A DNA stretch of 64,000 bases, taken from assembly GCF_002968835.1 (NCBI RefSeq), contig NZ_PKQK01000001.1:1488001-1552000 (forward strand). The letters run 5' to 3'. The DNA comes from Paenibacillus sp. PCH8. Lineage in GTDB: Bacteria; Bacillota; Bacilli; Paenibacillales; Paenibacillaceae. Positions 43,489 through 51,783 of the stretch are shown here, one piece after another. Below the pieces are notes generated by a model. It was not told where the DNA came from and did not search any database. It saw only the letters and a program-made list of their open reading frames with translations. The stretch's first letter is position 1. Every line of letters starts with the position of its first letter. The position numbers and the translations under genes were made by a program.

Positions 43489-44254
43489 ATGACTGATTCC
43501 AGGAAACGGGGGGGGCGGCAGAGCGAAGGACAGGGGATCGGATTTTTACGACAATGGGGCGAATTATGAGAAGTATATGGAGCGTCGCCAGTGGCAGGAG
43601 AATGCCAATGATACATTGGAGAAACCGGTGATGCTGGAGTTGATCGGAGACGCTGCGGGCAAGAGCATACTGGATCTGGGCTGTGGAGACGCGAGGTTCG
43701 CGGCAGACTTGCTGAGTGTGGATGAGCAAGGAACAACAACATATACGGGGATTGAGGGTTCTGTGAATATGGTTCAGGCAGCCAATGAGTCGGTCAAAGG
43801 AATGAATGCCCGGATTGAGCAAGCGTTCATGGAAGACTGGAGCTACCCGACTGAAACCTACGATTTGGTTATCTCAAGACTGGCTGTTCATTATATTGAG
43901 GATGTGGAGAGTCTGTTTAAGAGCGTATACAGCACCTTGAAAGAAAACGGAACATTTGTATTCTCGGTCGAACATCCTGTGATCACGTCTACTCTGCAAC
44001 CTTCCGGGACTCGAACGAACTGGATTGTTGATCAATACTTTGTGGAAGGATTCCGTGAACAGCAATGGCTTGGAGGTTCGGTGAAGAAGATGCATCGTTC
44101 CATCGAATCCTACTATGTAGCATTACAGAGAGCAGGGTTCAAAGTAGAGCATTTGCGTGAATCTACACCACAACGTGCCCATTTTGTGAATGAGGAAACC
44201 TATCTGCGCAGACAGCGGATTCCACTGTTTCTTTTCCTGGCTGCACGGAAATAG
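43489..44254 (+). pseudogene. SAM-dependent methyltransferase, frameshifted at a G8 tract
   Basis: ATG 43489 has AAAGGTGAG upstream and reads MTDSRKRGG, but this frame runs out of register at eight G residues (43508-43515). Removing one G joins it to the downstream frame, giving ...DFYDNGANYEKYMERRQW and the full methyltransferase: ILDLGCGDARFAADLL motif I, TYTGIEGSVNMV, YDLVISRLAVHYIEDVESLFK, and NGTFVFSVEHP. As read, only an internal start at 43577 (MERRQW) could make protein, without a ribosome site. It may be phase-variable, inactive, or a sequencing error in the homopolymer. The enzyme resembles class I methyltransferases of unknown substrate. Confidence 0.75.
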
Positions 44255-44348
44255 ATATTGAAGAGAACATAGATGGATAGAGCGAAGTTATACTCAATCC
44301 ATAGGAAGTTTTACACAGAGAACGGTGGATAACACTAAATCTAGGGGT

Positions 44349-44394
44349 AAAAAGCCCGAAATCTATCCACATGTGGATAAGATATTGGGCTTTT
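44349..44394. terminator. Bidirectional terminator
   Basis: AAAAGCCC...ATCCACAT then ATGTGGAT...GGGCTTTT forms a long interrupted hairpin with T on both sides, between convergent genes. Confidence 0.85.
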
Positions 44395-44444
44395 CGCTGT
44401 TATCTTTCTAAAATTCTGCTACATCGATTGTGAATAACTTTCGA

Positions 44445-45227
44445 TTATGAATGGGACGCCGCTCTGACATAGACTCGTTCCCCATGTCGATCCACTTCAA
44501 CAGGTGCTTCGAAGAAATGACTCAGCTTGTCCGCATTCATCAGATCACCCGTTAATCCCTTACCTAAGACCTCGCCCCGGCGAAGCAAGAGGCTATGACT
44601 GAATACTGGCAGTATTTCTTCGGTGTGGTGCGTGACGTAGATGAGGGATGGGGTATCCGGGCGCTGCGATAATTCTTGGATACTATCCAGCAGGCGTTCT
44701 CTTGAGAACAGATCCAGCCCATTGCAAGGTTCGTCCAGAATAAGCACTCGCGGATTCGCCATAAGCGCTCTCGCAATGAGTAGCTTCTGCTTCTCACCCT
44801 GAGAACAGGTACGGTATTCGCGATCCCACAGATGCTGACAGCCTAGTGTTCGCATCAATTGTTGTGCTTGCTCCAAATCATCATCCGATAGCTTGTCATA
44901 CAAGCCAATAGTGGCGTGTTTGCCGCTGATGACTACATACTGTGTGCGGTCTGTACCGTGCAATTTTTCTTGCAGAGATGAACTGACCCAGCCGATGGAT
45001 TTGCGAAGCTGTCTCAGATCCACATCACCATATTCATGGCCTAACACGGATATCTTGCCTTCGGTCGGCCACAGGTACCCGGTGATCATGTTCAGGAGTG
45101 TTGTTTTGCCGGAACCATTCAGGCCAAGCAATGCCCAGTGTTCCCCCTCATTGACCTGCCAGTTGACATCGTTCAGCAGGGTGTGAGTGCCCCTTTTCCA
45201 AGTGACATGCTGTACATCAATAATCAT
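44445..45227 (-). CDS. ABC transporter ATP-binding protein (YlmA-like)
   Basis: 260 aa. Single nucleotide-binding domain: Walker A GLNGSGKTTLLNMITG near residue 35, Q-loop region GWVSSSLQ, signature CSQGEKQKLLIARAL near 140 (variant of LSGGQ), Walker B VLILDEPCNGLD near 160 and TYVTHHTEEI-type H-loop (YVTHHTEE) near 195. The sequence closely recalls the orphan ATPase YlmA of Bacillus. No permease is adjacent, and substrate or cellular role is unknown. Confidence 0.9.
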   Translation of the reverse strand: MIIDVQHVTWKRGTHTLLNDVNWQVNEGEHWALLGLNGSGKTTLLNMITGYLWPTEGKISVLGHEYGDVDLRQLRKSIGWVSSSLQEKLHGTDRTQYVVISGKHATIGLYDKLSDDDLEQAQQLMRTLGCQHLWDREYRTCSQGEKQKLLIARALMANPRVLILDEPCNGLDLFSRERLLDSIQELSQRPDTPSLIYVTHHTEEILPVFSHSLLLRRGEVLGKGLTGDLMNADKLSHFFEAPVEVDRHGERVYVRAASHS

Positions 45228-45301
45228 GCGTACTTCCTTCCTTCTGTTATCCTCTGTGTCTATTATTCTAAACCTATTGTAGTCACAAAATCAGTGGTGT
45301 T

Positions 45302-45471
45302 TCAATGTGTACTGATGTAGCTTGGCCGATCTCGGCGCAGGAATACAGCACACACGCCCAGCAGCGGCAAATAGAAGCATAACTTGATCACAAATGTAAT
45401 GCTGGTGATATCAATTAAGGAACCTAGCACAACCGACCCAAGTCCCGCCATGCCTAAGAACAATGGGTTAT
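45302..45471 (-). pseudogene. C-terminal remnant of an MFS transporter
   Basis: The minus strand reads NPLFLGMAGLGSVVLGSLID then ITSITFVIKLCFYLPLLGVC and AVFLRRDRPSYISTH with a stop at 45302. This is the last two membrane helices of an MFS exporter (fosmidomycin-resistance-like); an in-frame stop precedes it, and no upstream part is present. Confidence 0.65.
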
Positions 45472-45513
45472 GGTTTTACGTGAAGTTGATGCAGATATCA
45501 TTTTGTTTGGGGA

Positions 45514-45648
45514 ATGAATCATTCATTGACAGTCGTGAGTAAGTTCAAGGCAAGGGGGTATGGGGAGCTTTTAGATGTTCAGTCTGAAGTACAGAAGTTG
45601 CTAGAGCCAAAGGCGACCTTCTATCGCAGAGTTCAAGAAATAAAATAA
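45514..45648 (+). CDS. Small 44-aa ORF or gene fragment
   Basis: ATG behind TTGGGGA; reads MNHSLTVVSKFKARGYGELL then DVQSEVQKLLEPKATFYRRV. The composition looks protein-like and soluble, but no family is recognised. It sits in a stretch with other decayed sequence, so it may be the tail of a lost gene. A small ACCTC/GAGGT hairpin follows at 45670. Confidence 0.3.
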   Translation: MNHSLTVVSKFKARGYGELLDVQSEVQKLLEPKATFYRRVQEIK

Positions 45649-45820
45649 AATAAAACAAATGCAAAAAGAACCTCGTAAAGAGGTGCTTCGTTTAAGGATC
45701 ATATTGTAGGGCGGCGTATCCTGATCTCTAGTGTGCGAGACTGCGTTCAGAGAGGGAGAGCCTGCCACTGATATTTGTTGTTGCCAAACGCTGGAGACTT
45801 TGCTAAGATGATAAAAAGTT

Positions 45821-45838
45821 AATGTAAGCGATTACATT
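45821..45838. promoter_or_regulatory. cre-like (CcpA) site
   Basis: AATGTAAGCGATTACATT; the core TGTAAGCGATTACA differs from the consensus TGWAARCGYTWNCW at one position. It lies upstream of the pectin-oligosaccharide operon and its LacI operators, consistent with carbon catabolite control. Confidence 0.55.
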
Positions 45839-45846
45839 TAAGGTAA

Positions 45847-45864
45847 AATTACAACGTTGTAATT
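45847..45864. promoter_or_regulatory. LacI-family operator 1
   Basis: Perfect 18-bp palindrome AATTACAACGTTGTAATT with the central CG typical of LacI/GalR operators. A second copy lies 175 bp downstream. Confidence 0.7.
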
Positions 45865-46021
45865 ATGGTTTGGTAAACCAGATAAACACTATTGTTGTAT
45901 CAATACATGTTAAATATTCTGTTTTTTTATTGGTTTTATACCAATTTAAGAGAGGGTAGTAGATGTATTCTTTGGGTATCCCTAATCCATATACGAATTG
46001 TGTGGGTCATACCCGTCTTAA

Positions 46022-46039
46022 AATTCAAACGTTGTAATT
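46022..46039. promoter_or_regulatory. LacI-family operator 2
   Basis: AATTCAAACGTTGTAATT, 16 of 18 positions equal to operator 1, ending 25 bp before the first permease start. The pair could allow looping by the LacI-type regulator encoded in the operon (49575-50549). Confidence 0.7.
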
Positions 46040-46064
46040 ATGAAATGAAGGGAAGTGTTATAAG

Positions 46065-46982
46065 GTGAAAAAACGCATGTCCACGTTGTTCAGCCTGATC
46101 AGAAGGGATAAGTATCTGCTACTGATGTTTTCGCCGATCTTTCTGTATTACCTCATCTTTATGTACGTTCCCATGCCTGGTGTATTGCTCGCATTTCGCA
46201 ATTTTATGCCGGGTCAGGGCATGTTCAGTGGGGAATGGGTGGGCTTGCGCTGGTTTGAGCAGTTCGTGAACTCTATTTACTTCTGGAGGTTGCTGCGTAA
46301 CACGTTCTTGCTCGCCTTCCTGCCACTTCTGTTCGGTTTCTCCATCCCCATCCTATTTGCAGTTTGTATCGTAGAGATCAAGAACCGGACATTCAAGCGT
46401 TTTGCCCAGACGGTTACGTATCTTCCCCACTTTATCTCCACTGTGGTCGTGGCCGGTATGATTATCAACTTTCTGTCCCCCACCGATGGCATCGTGAACA
46501 CGCTAATCGCCAAGATGGGCATGGATAAAGTGAACTTCATGATGGAGGCCGGCTGGTTCCGTACCCTCTTCACCAGCTCCGATATCTGGCAGAGCTTCGG
46601 CTTCAGTTCCATCATCTATATTGCAGCCATTATGGGCATTGACCCCGAGATGTATGATTCCGGCAAAATTGACGGCGTCAACAAGTTTCAGGAGCTGTGG
46701 CACCTGACCCTTCCCAGCATCAAACCAACCATCGTCATTCTATTGCTGCTATCACTTGGCGGCATCATGAGCGTAGGCTTCGAGAAGGTATATCTGCTCT
46801 ATAACGGAGCCACCTACGAGACTGCCGACGTATTGTCTACTTACGTCTACCGGATGGGGATTGAAGGACAGAACTATGGTTTTGCAACAGCCGTAGGCTT
46901 GTTCAACTCCATTATCACGTTTGTGCTTGTCTTTGCAGCCAATACGATGACCCGCCGCCTAACCAAGATGTCACTCTGGTAA
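46065..46982 (+). CDS. ABC permease, LplB/YtcP-partner type, for oligosaccharides
   Basis: 305 aa from GTG 46065 with GGGAAG upstream. Six membrane segments; opening KYLLLMFSPIFLYYLIFMYVPMPGVLLAFRNF is typical of the LplB family. The EAA loop is EMYDSGKIDGVNKFQELWHLTLPSIKP near residue 195. It heads a six-gene operon with a second permease, a binding lipoprotein, a LacI regulator and two pectin enzymes. No ATPase gene is present; an MsmX-type ATPase elsewhere is expected. The likely substrate is unsaturated galacturonan or rhamnogalacturonan oligosaccharide, from the downstream enzymes. Confidence 0.93.
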   Translation: MKKRMSTLFSLIRRDKYLLLMFSPIFLYYLIFMYVPMPGVLLAFRNFMPGQGMFSGEWVGLRWFEQFVNSIYFWRLLRNTFLLAFLPLLFGFSIPILFAVCIVEIKNRTFKRFAQTVTYLPHFISTVVVAGMIINFLSPTDGIVNTLIAKMGMDKVNFMMEAGWFRTLFTSSDIWQSFGFSSIIYIAAIMGIDPEMYDSGKIDGVNKFQELWHLTLPSIKPTIVILLLLSLGGIMSVGFEKVYLLYNGATYETADVLSTYVYRMGIEGQNYGFATAVGLFNSIITFVLVFAANTMTRRLTKMSLW

Positions 46983-47011
46983 GACCATAACCCAGCCAAA
47001 GGAGACCCTGT

Positions 47012-47893
47012 ATGCAAAAATCGAGAAGTGACCGGTTGTTCTACGGTTTTGTCTACCTGCTGACCATCGTGGCGGTCATTGTCACGCTGTATCCCTTCTT
47101 GTACGTAATCAGCATTTCGTTCAGTTCGGTGGATGCCATCGCCAAGCAAAAAGTAGTGTTATGGCCCGTGGGTTTTACCCTGTCAGGGTACCAGATGGTA
47201 CTGCAATATAAGGAGCTATGGGTTTCGTTCTACAACACCCTCTGGTACACCGTGGTTGGCACGCTGTTGAACATTGTGGCAACGTGCCTCGCCGCTTTCC
47301 CATTATCCAGACAATCATTTTTTCTGCGCCGCAAGCTGAATTTCTTCATCGCCTTCACCATGTATTTCTCAGGAGGACTCATACCGGTCTACATGCTGAT
47401 TACATCACTCGGTCTGTACAACACCCGCTGGGTGATGGTGCTGCCTGTGTTGGTCATTACGTTTAATGTCATGATCTGCCGATCGGCTTTCGAGGGTATT
47501 CCGAATGAGATTTTCGAGAGTGCCAGTATTGACGGTGCCAACGAAATGACGATGCTATACCGCTTGGCTGTTCCGATCATTAAGCCGACACTTGCTGTAC
47601 TTACTCTGTATTATGCGGTATTCCACTGGAACAATTTCTTCTCGGCCCTGTTATATCTGGGCAAACAGGATATGCAGCCCTTACAGATGTTCCTGCGAAG
47701 GGTGTTGATCATGGCTTCTCCCGAAGTGATGCAGAAAATGGGTGGCACGATGACTTCCGGTGCGCTGGCGGTCTCTACACTTCAGGTTCGATATGTATCC
47801 ATTGTGGTCAGCATTCTGCCTATTGTTACGATATACCCTTTTATCCAGCGGTACTTCGTCAAGGGAATTACCCTCGGAGCCGTGAAAGGATAG
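47012..47893 (+). CDS. ABC permease, LplC/YtcP type
   Basis: 293 aa behind AAAGGAGAC. Six membrane segments; LYPFLYVISISFSSVDAI near residue 27, the EAA loop EIFESASIDGANEMTMLYRLAVPIIKP near 168, and the C-terminal YPFIQRYFVKGITLGAVKG ending typical of CUT1 permeases. Partner of the preceding permease, 29 bp away. Confidence 0.94.
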   Translation: MQKSRSDRLFYGFVYLLTIVAVIVTLYPFLYVISISFSSVDAIAKQKVVLWPVGFTLSGYQMVLQYKELWVSFYNTLWYTVVGTLLNIVATCLAAFPLSRQSFFLRRKLNFFIAFTMYFSGGLIPVYMLITSLGLYNTRWVMVLPVLVITFNVMICRSAFEGIPNEIFESASIDGANEMTMLYRLAVPIIKPTLAVLTLYYAVFHWNNFFSALLYLGKQDMQPLQMFLRRVLIMASPEVMQKMGGTMTSGALAVSTLQVRYVSIVVSILPIVTIYPFIQRYFVKGITLGAVKG

Positions 47894-47952
47894 CCTGATT
47901 TACCCGAGCATCAAGGTTCATTAGTGTGGTTCATACCAAGGAGGAATGATGG

Positions 47953-49548
47953 ATGAGATTCAAAGGGGAAGGAAGAAAAAGCGTAATGGCAGCGATACTG
48001 GCAATCAGCCTTGCGGGTTGTAGCGGAGGAACAGGGACAGGAACGGATGCGGGGAATAGTCCATCCAGTACGGAACCGGCATTCAATTACACCGGAGCGG
48101 GACCGGTAACGGATCAGCCGGATGCGAAGTTGTCTGTGCTCGGAACCAATGCATGGACGACCAATGTGGATCTGTCTACAGCCGCCATCGTGAAGAAAAT
48201 TGAGAGCAACGCAGGTGTGACAGTCGATTGGGATCTGATTCCCCCGCAGAACTATGCAGATGCCGTGAATCCAAGGCTGGCTGCCGGTACAGGGTTGCCG
48301 GATATCGTCTACCTGCCGGATCAGGATCAGCTGATGAAATACATTAACAGTGGCCTGTTTATCCCGATTAATGAGCTGGTGGAGAAGTATGGAGTCAATC
48401 TCAAAAAAATATATGAAAAGTCACCTTCGGTCAAAGCGAGTTTAACGGCGCCAGATGGTAAAATGTATTATATCCCGCAACAGACGCTCACCAGAAACTA
48501 TATGCCTGTATTTATGATCAATCAGCGCTGGCTGAAGAAGCTGGGCATGAGCGAGCCTGCCACGCTGGATGAGTTCACGGCGATGCTGCGCAAATTCAAG
48601 ACTGATGATCCGAACGGCAATGGGCAGGCTGATGAAGTTCCGCTGTCCATGGAGTCGAAGTTTGTATCGATGGCATTTGGTCCTGCCTTTGGTCTGGATC
48701 TGTCCAATCAGTTCTATGCGGACGATCAGGGCAAGGTACATTTCAGTTATTATGAGCCTGCCTACAAGGAATATGTGACCTATCTAAATGGATTGTATAA
48801 GGAAGGGCTGCTTGGCGTGGATTATGCCAGCACCACTAGTGATCAGGTAACCTCCCGCATCTCCCAGGATGTGACCGGAGCGACGTTTAATTTTAGCTGG
48901 TACATGTCGATGGTCTACAGCCCGCTGTTCAAGGATTACAATCCGAAAGAGCCGATCTTCAAAGGCATTCTGCCATTGAAAGGACCGAATGGAGACCAGT
49001 TCTATGTAGGACGCACACCGGTAAGTGGTATCTTCGGCATTACACGTGACAGCAAGAATCCGGAGCTTGCCTTCCGCTTCCTGGATTATGCGGTAAGTGA
49101 CGAGGCACAGACGTATTATACATGGGGCATCAAGGACGACACGTATACCGAAGAGAATGGCGTGAAGACATTCACGGACAAAGGCAAAGACAATGAATAC
49201 ATTCAGAAGCTCGGTATCGGACCGGTCAATCTGCCTAATATTCAATCCACCGACTCTGCCGATTCCGTTGTAGCAGAATGGCATGCCAAGCTCGATAAGG
49301 AACTGGAACCGTATATTCGTGAACCGTTCCCGTTTGTCTACGCGCTGCCCGATGAAGCCAGTGTGGAGAGTATGGCGATGCCGGATATCACGACATATGT
49401 GGAAGAGATGAACTTCAAATTTATTAGCGGCGATGCCAGTCTGGATCAGTTCGACAGTTATATTGAAACATTGAAAAAGATGAATATTGAGCAGGTTATT
49501 GCGGGCAGACAGGCGCAGTATGATCGGTACAAAGCTGCTCAGCAATAA
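47953..49548 (+). CDS. Extracellular solute-binding lipoprotein (LplA type)
   Basis: 531 aa behind AAGGAGGAATGATGG. Signal with lipobox SLAGCSGG at about residue 23. The mature protein begins with a Gly/Thr/Ser linker and the LplA-type family 1 fold: VDWDLIPPQNYADAVNPRLAAGTGLPDIVYLPD, FMINQRWLKKLG, DDPNGNGQADEVPLS (calcium-binding-like loop), GILPLKGPNGDQFYVGRTPVSGIFGITRDSKNPELAFRFLDY. The length matches binding proteins that bind plant cell-wall oligosaccharides. It captures the substrate outside the membrane for the two permeases. Confidence 0.94.
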   Translation: MRFKGEGRKSVMAAILAISLAGCSGGTGTGTDAGNSPSSTEPAFNYTGAGPVTDQPDAKLSVLGTNAWTTNVDLSTAAIVKKIESNAGVTVDWDLIPPQNYADAVNPRLAAGTGLPDIVYLPDQDQLMKYINSGLFIPINELVEKYGVNLKKIYEKSPSVKASLTAPDGKMYYIPQQTLTRNYMPVFMINQRWLKKLGMSEPATLDEFTAMLRKFKTDDPNGNGQADEVPLSMESKFVSMAFGPAFGLDLSNQFYADDQGKVHFSYYEPAYKEYVTYLNGLYKEGLLGVDYASTTSDQVTSRISQDVTGATFNFSWYMSMVYSPLFKDYNPKEPIFKGILPLKGPNGDQFYVGRTPVSGIFGITRDSKNPELAFRFLDYAVSDEAQTYYTWGIKDDTYTEENGVKTFTDKGKDNEYIQKLGIGPVNLPNIQSTDSADSVVAEWHAKLDKELEPYIREPFPFVYALPDEASVESMAMPDITTYVEEMNFKFISGDASLDQFDSYIETLKKMNIEQVIAGRQAQYDRYKAAQQ

Positions 49549-49574
49549 GTTTCCCAAGGTATGAGAGGTGTTGA

Positions 49575-50549
49575 TTGATTTTGATAACCATTAAAGACAT
49601 TGCCAAACTGGCGGGGGTGAGCTATAGCACGGTCTCCAAGGCGCTGAACGATGATCCGCGGATCAAACCTGCGACGAAACAGAAGGTGCTCGCGGTTGCA
49701 GAGAAACACCAATATCGTAGAAACATCATGGCACGGCAACTCTCCACGGGTAGAAGTAATATTATCGGATTTGTGCTGGATGAGCTGAGTAATCCATTGT
49801 TCTCTAATATATCGGGCAATCTGCACGCCGAGCTCAAGAAGCGGGGATACCAGATGATTCTGGTCGTCGCCGATGACGGGTTGGATGTCTTCAGCCAGCT
49901 TCGTGTGGATGGATGTATTCTGTGGGATTATGCCTTGGACAATCGGGATGTATTCTGGAAAAAGTTCGCGACCCTCAACATGCCATGTTTCGTGCTGGGT
50001 ACGGATGAGGCCCCGAATTCTCCATACATCAAGATTGATCGTAAAGAAGGTATATTCAGAGCCGTCGAGCATCTGAAATCGCTGGGTCATACCCGCATCG
50101 GTTTTATCGGTAACTCGCAGAATATCAAACTGGAAGGATACAGGGAAGCGATGCAGCGCACAGGTCTGATGTTCAACGAAGACCATGTGCTGCCAGCACA
50201 TTCCTCTTGGGAGGACGGGTATTTTGCCATTCGCCAATATTCATTTGGTCTGGGGTCACCGACGGCTTTTATCGGACTGAACAATCTGGTGACCCGGGGG
50301 GCGCTACGAGCCTTGCTTGAAGCGGGTTACAGCGTACCCCGGGATATATCATTAATCGGTTACGATGATCTGCCGGATATGCAATATGCTGAAGTTGCCC
50401 TGACGACGATCGGGCCGCCACTGGATGAACTTGCTGCTCAGGCGGCAGAGCTGATCGTATCGTTGATCCGTGATGAACAGGTGGATTATCCAGTGGTTAT
50501 ACAGCCTAAGCTGAATCATCGGAATTCAACGGCGATCTGCCGGCAGTGA
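49575..50549 (+). CDS. LacI-family regulator of the pectin-oligosaccharide operon
   Basis: 324 aa from TTG 49575 with GAGAGGTG upstream; TTG 49581 is an alternative. The LacI helix-turn-helix and hinge read TIKDIAKLAGVSYSTVSKALNDDPRIKPATKQKVLAVAEKHQYRRN at residues 4-50, followed by a periplasmic-binding-protein-like domain (NIIGFVLDELSNPLF, HTRIGFIGN, DISLIGYDD). It is embedded between the transporter and the enzymes. The two 18-bp palindromes upstream of the operon are its likely targets, with an oligogalacturonide-type inducer. Confidence 0.93.
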   Translation: MILITIKDIAKLAGVSYSTVSKALNDDPRIKPATKQKVLAVAEKHQYRRNIMARQLSTGRSNIIGFVLDELSNPLFSNISGNLHAELKKRGYQMILVVADDGLDVFSQLRVDGCILWDYALDNRDVFWKKFATLNMPCFVLGTDEAPNSPYIKIDRKEGIFRAVEHLKSLGHTRIGFIGNSQNIKLEGYREAMQRTGLMFNEDHVLPAHSSWEDGYFAIRQYSFGLGSPTAFIGLNNLVTRGALRALLEAGYSVPRDISLIGYDDLPDMQYAEVALTTIGPPLDELAAQAAELIVSLIRDEQVDYPVVIQPKLNHRNSTAICRQ

Positions 50550-50670
50550 ATGTCGGCAGCTTCATCCTCTTTTGCACTGTGTGATGCCAGGTTGGGGAGC
50601 ATGAACAACATAATCAGACGTACGTGTGCAGGGTAGAGGTGGTACAACAACATTCAAGGAGGTGTCCGTT

Positions 50671-51783
50671 ATGCAGGTACAGACGCAGTTATCCTGGTCT
50701 GAGCGGATAGCAGAGACGATTATCCAGCAATGTGATGGTGATGGCTATCATGCGTTTCCTTCGGAACGATGGGCTTATGTTCAGGGAATGACACTCATGG
50801 CAATGGCGCAAACGGGTGAACAGTATGGTAAGGACGAGTATATTGCTTTTATGAAAAGACATATGGACAAGTATGTACAGCAAGATGGCTCCATCGCAAC
50901 CTACTCTCTCGAAGAATACAATCTGGATCAAATCAATCAGGGCAAAAATCTGTTCGGGCTGATGAATGCAACCGGAGATCAGCGTTACACGGAAGCAGCA
51001 CATCTGCTGGCGGCGCAACTTGCAGGACAACCCAGAACATCCGAGGGCGGATTCTGGCACAAAAAGATCTATCCATTCCAGATGTGGCTGGACGGATTGT
51101 ACATGTCATCGCCTTTTCTGGCTCAGTACGCAAAGACGTTCAATCGACCGGAATTATGGGATGAGGTGGCCCATCAGATCCTATTGATTGAACGTAAGAC
51201 ACGTGATCCACGCACCGGGCTGCTCTATCATGGCTGGGATGAATCGAAGGAGCAGGTCTGGGCTGATTCCATGACGGGATGCTCCGCACACTTCTGGAGT
51301 CGTGCGATGGGTTGGTATGCCATGGCGATTGTAGACAGTGTGGAGCATTTCCCTGTGAATCATCCTAAGCGTGGCACAATCATTGGTATCTTCGAGCGGA
51401 TGTGTAACGCACTGGTTCAGGTGCAGGAGCAGGAGAGTGGACTGTGGTTCCAGGTGCTCGATCAGGGTCACCGCCAAGGCAACTACCTGGAAGCTTCCGG
51501 CTCAAGCATGTTTGTGTATGCACTTGCGAAGGGCGTGCGGTTGCGTTATCTGGAGCCGAATTTCAGAGCGGCGGCAGAGAAAGGCTGGCAGGGATTGACC
51601 TCCAGATTGGTGGAGGAAACGGCTGACGGTGTGAAGCTGAATGGAATCTGTCACGGGGCAGGGCTGAGTCTGGACCGGGACGGCTCCTATAGCTACTATG
51701 TGAGCGAAGCGATTGTAAGCGATTCCTATATGGGAGTTGCTCCGCTCCTGCTGGCTGCGCTGGAAATGGAGCGATTGCCATGA
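50671..51783 (+). CDS. GH105 unsaturated rhamnogalacturonyl/glucuronyl hydrolase
   Basis: 370 aa from ATG 50671 behind AAGGAGGTG; no signal peptide, so cytoplasmic. The alpha6/alpha6 barrel shows the family pattern of YteR/YesR: ERWAYVQGMTLMAMAQ near residue 36, YPFQMWLDGLYMSSPFLAQYA near 130 with the catalytic Asp, WADSMTGCSAHFWSRAMGWYAMAIVD near 196, and NYLEASGSSMFVYALAKGVR near 270. It removes the unsaturated uronic acid from lyase-generated pectin disaccharides after import. Its stop overlaps the pectinesterase start by 4 bp. Confidence 0.94.
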   Translation: MQVQTQLSWSERIAETIIQQCDGDGYHAFPSERWAYVQGMTLMAMAQTGEQYGKDEYIAFMKRHMDKYVQQDGSIATYSLEEYNLDQINQGKNLFGLMNATGDQRYTEAAHLLAAQLAGQPRTSEGGFWHKKIYPFQMWLDGLYMSSPFLAQYAKTFNRPELWDEVAHQILLIERKTRDPRTGLLYHGWDESKEQVWADSMTGCSAHFWSRAMGWYAMAIVDSVEHFPVNHPKRGTIIGIFERMCNALVQVQEQESGLWFQVLDQGHRQGNYLEASGSSMFVYALAKGVRLRYLEPNFRAAAEKGWQGLTSRLVEETADGVKLNGICHGAGLSLDRDGSYSYYVSEAIVSDSYMGVAPLLLAALEMERLP

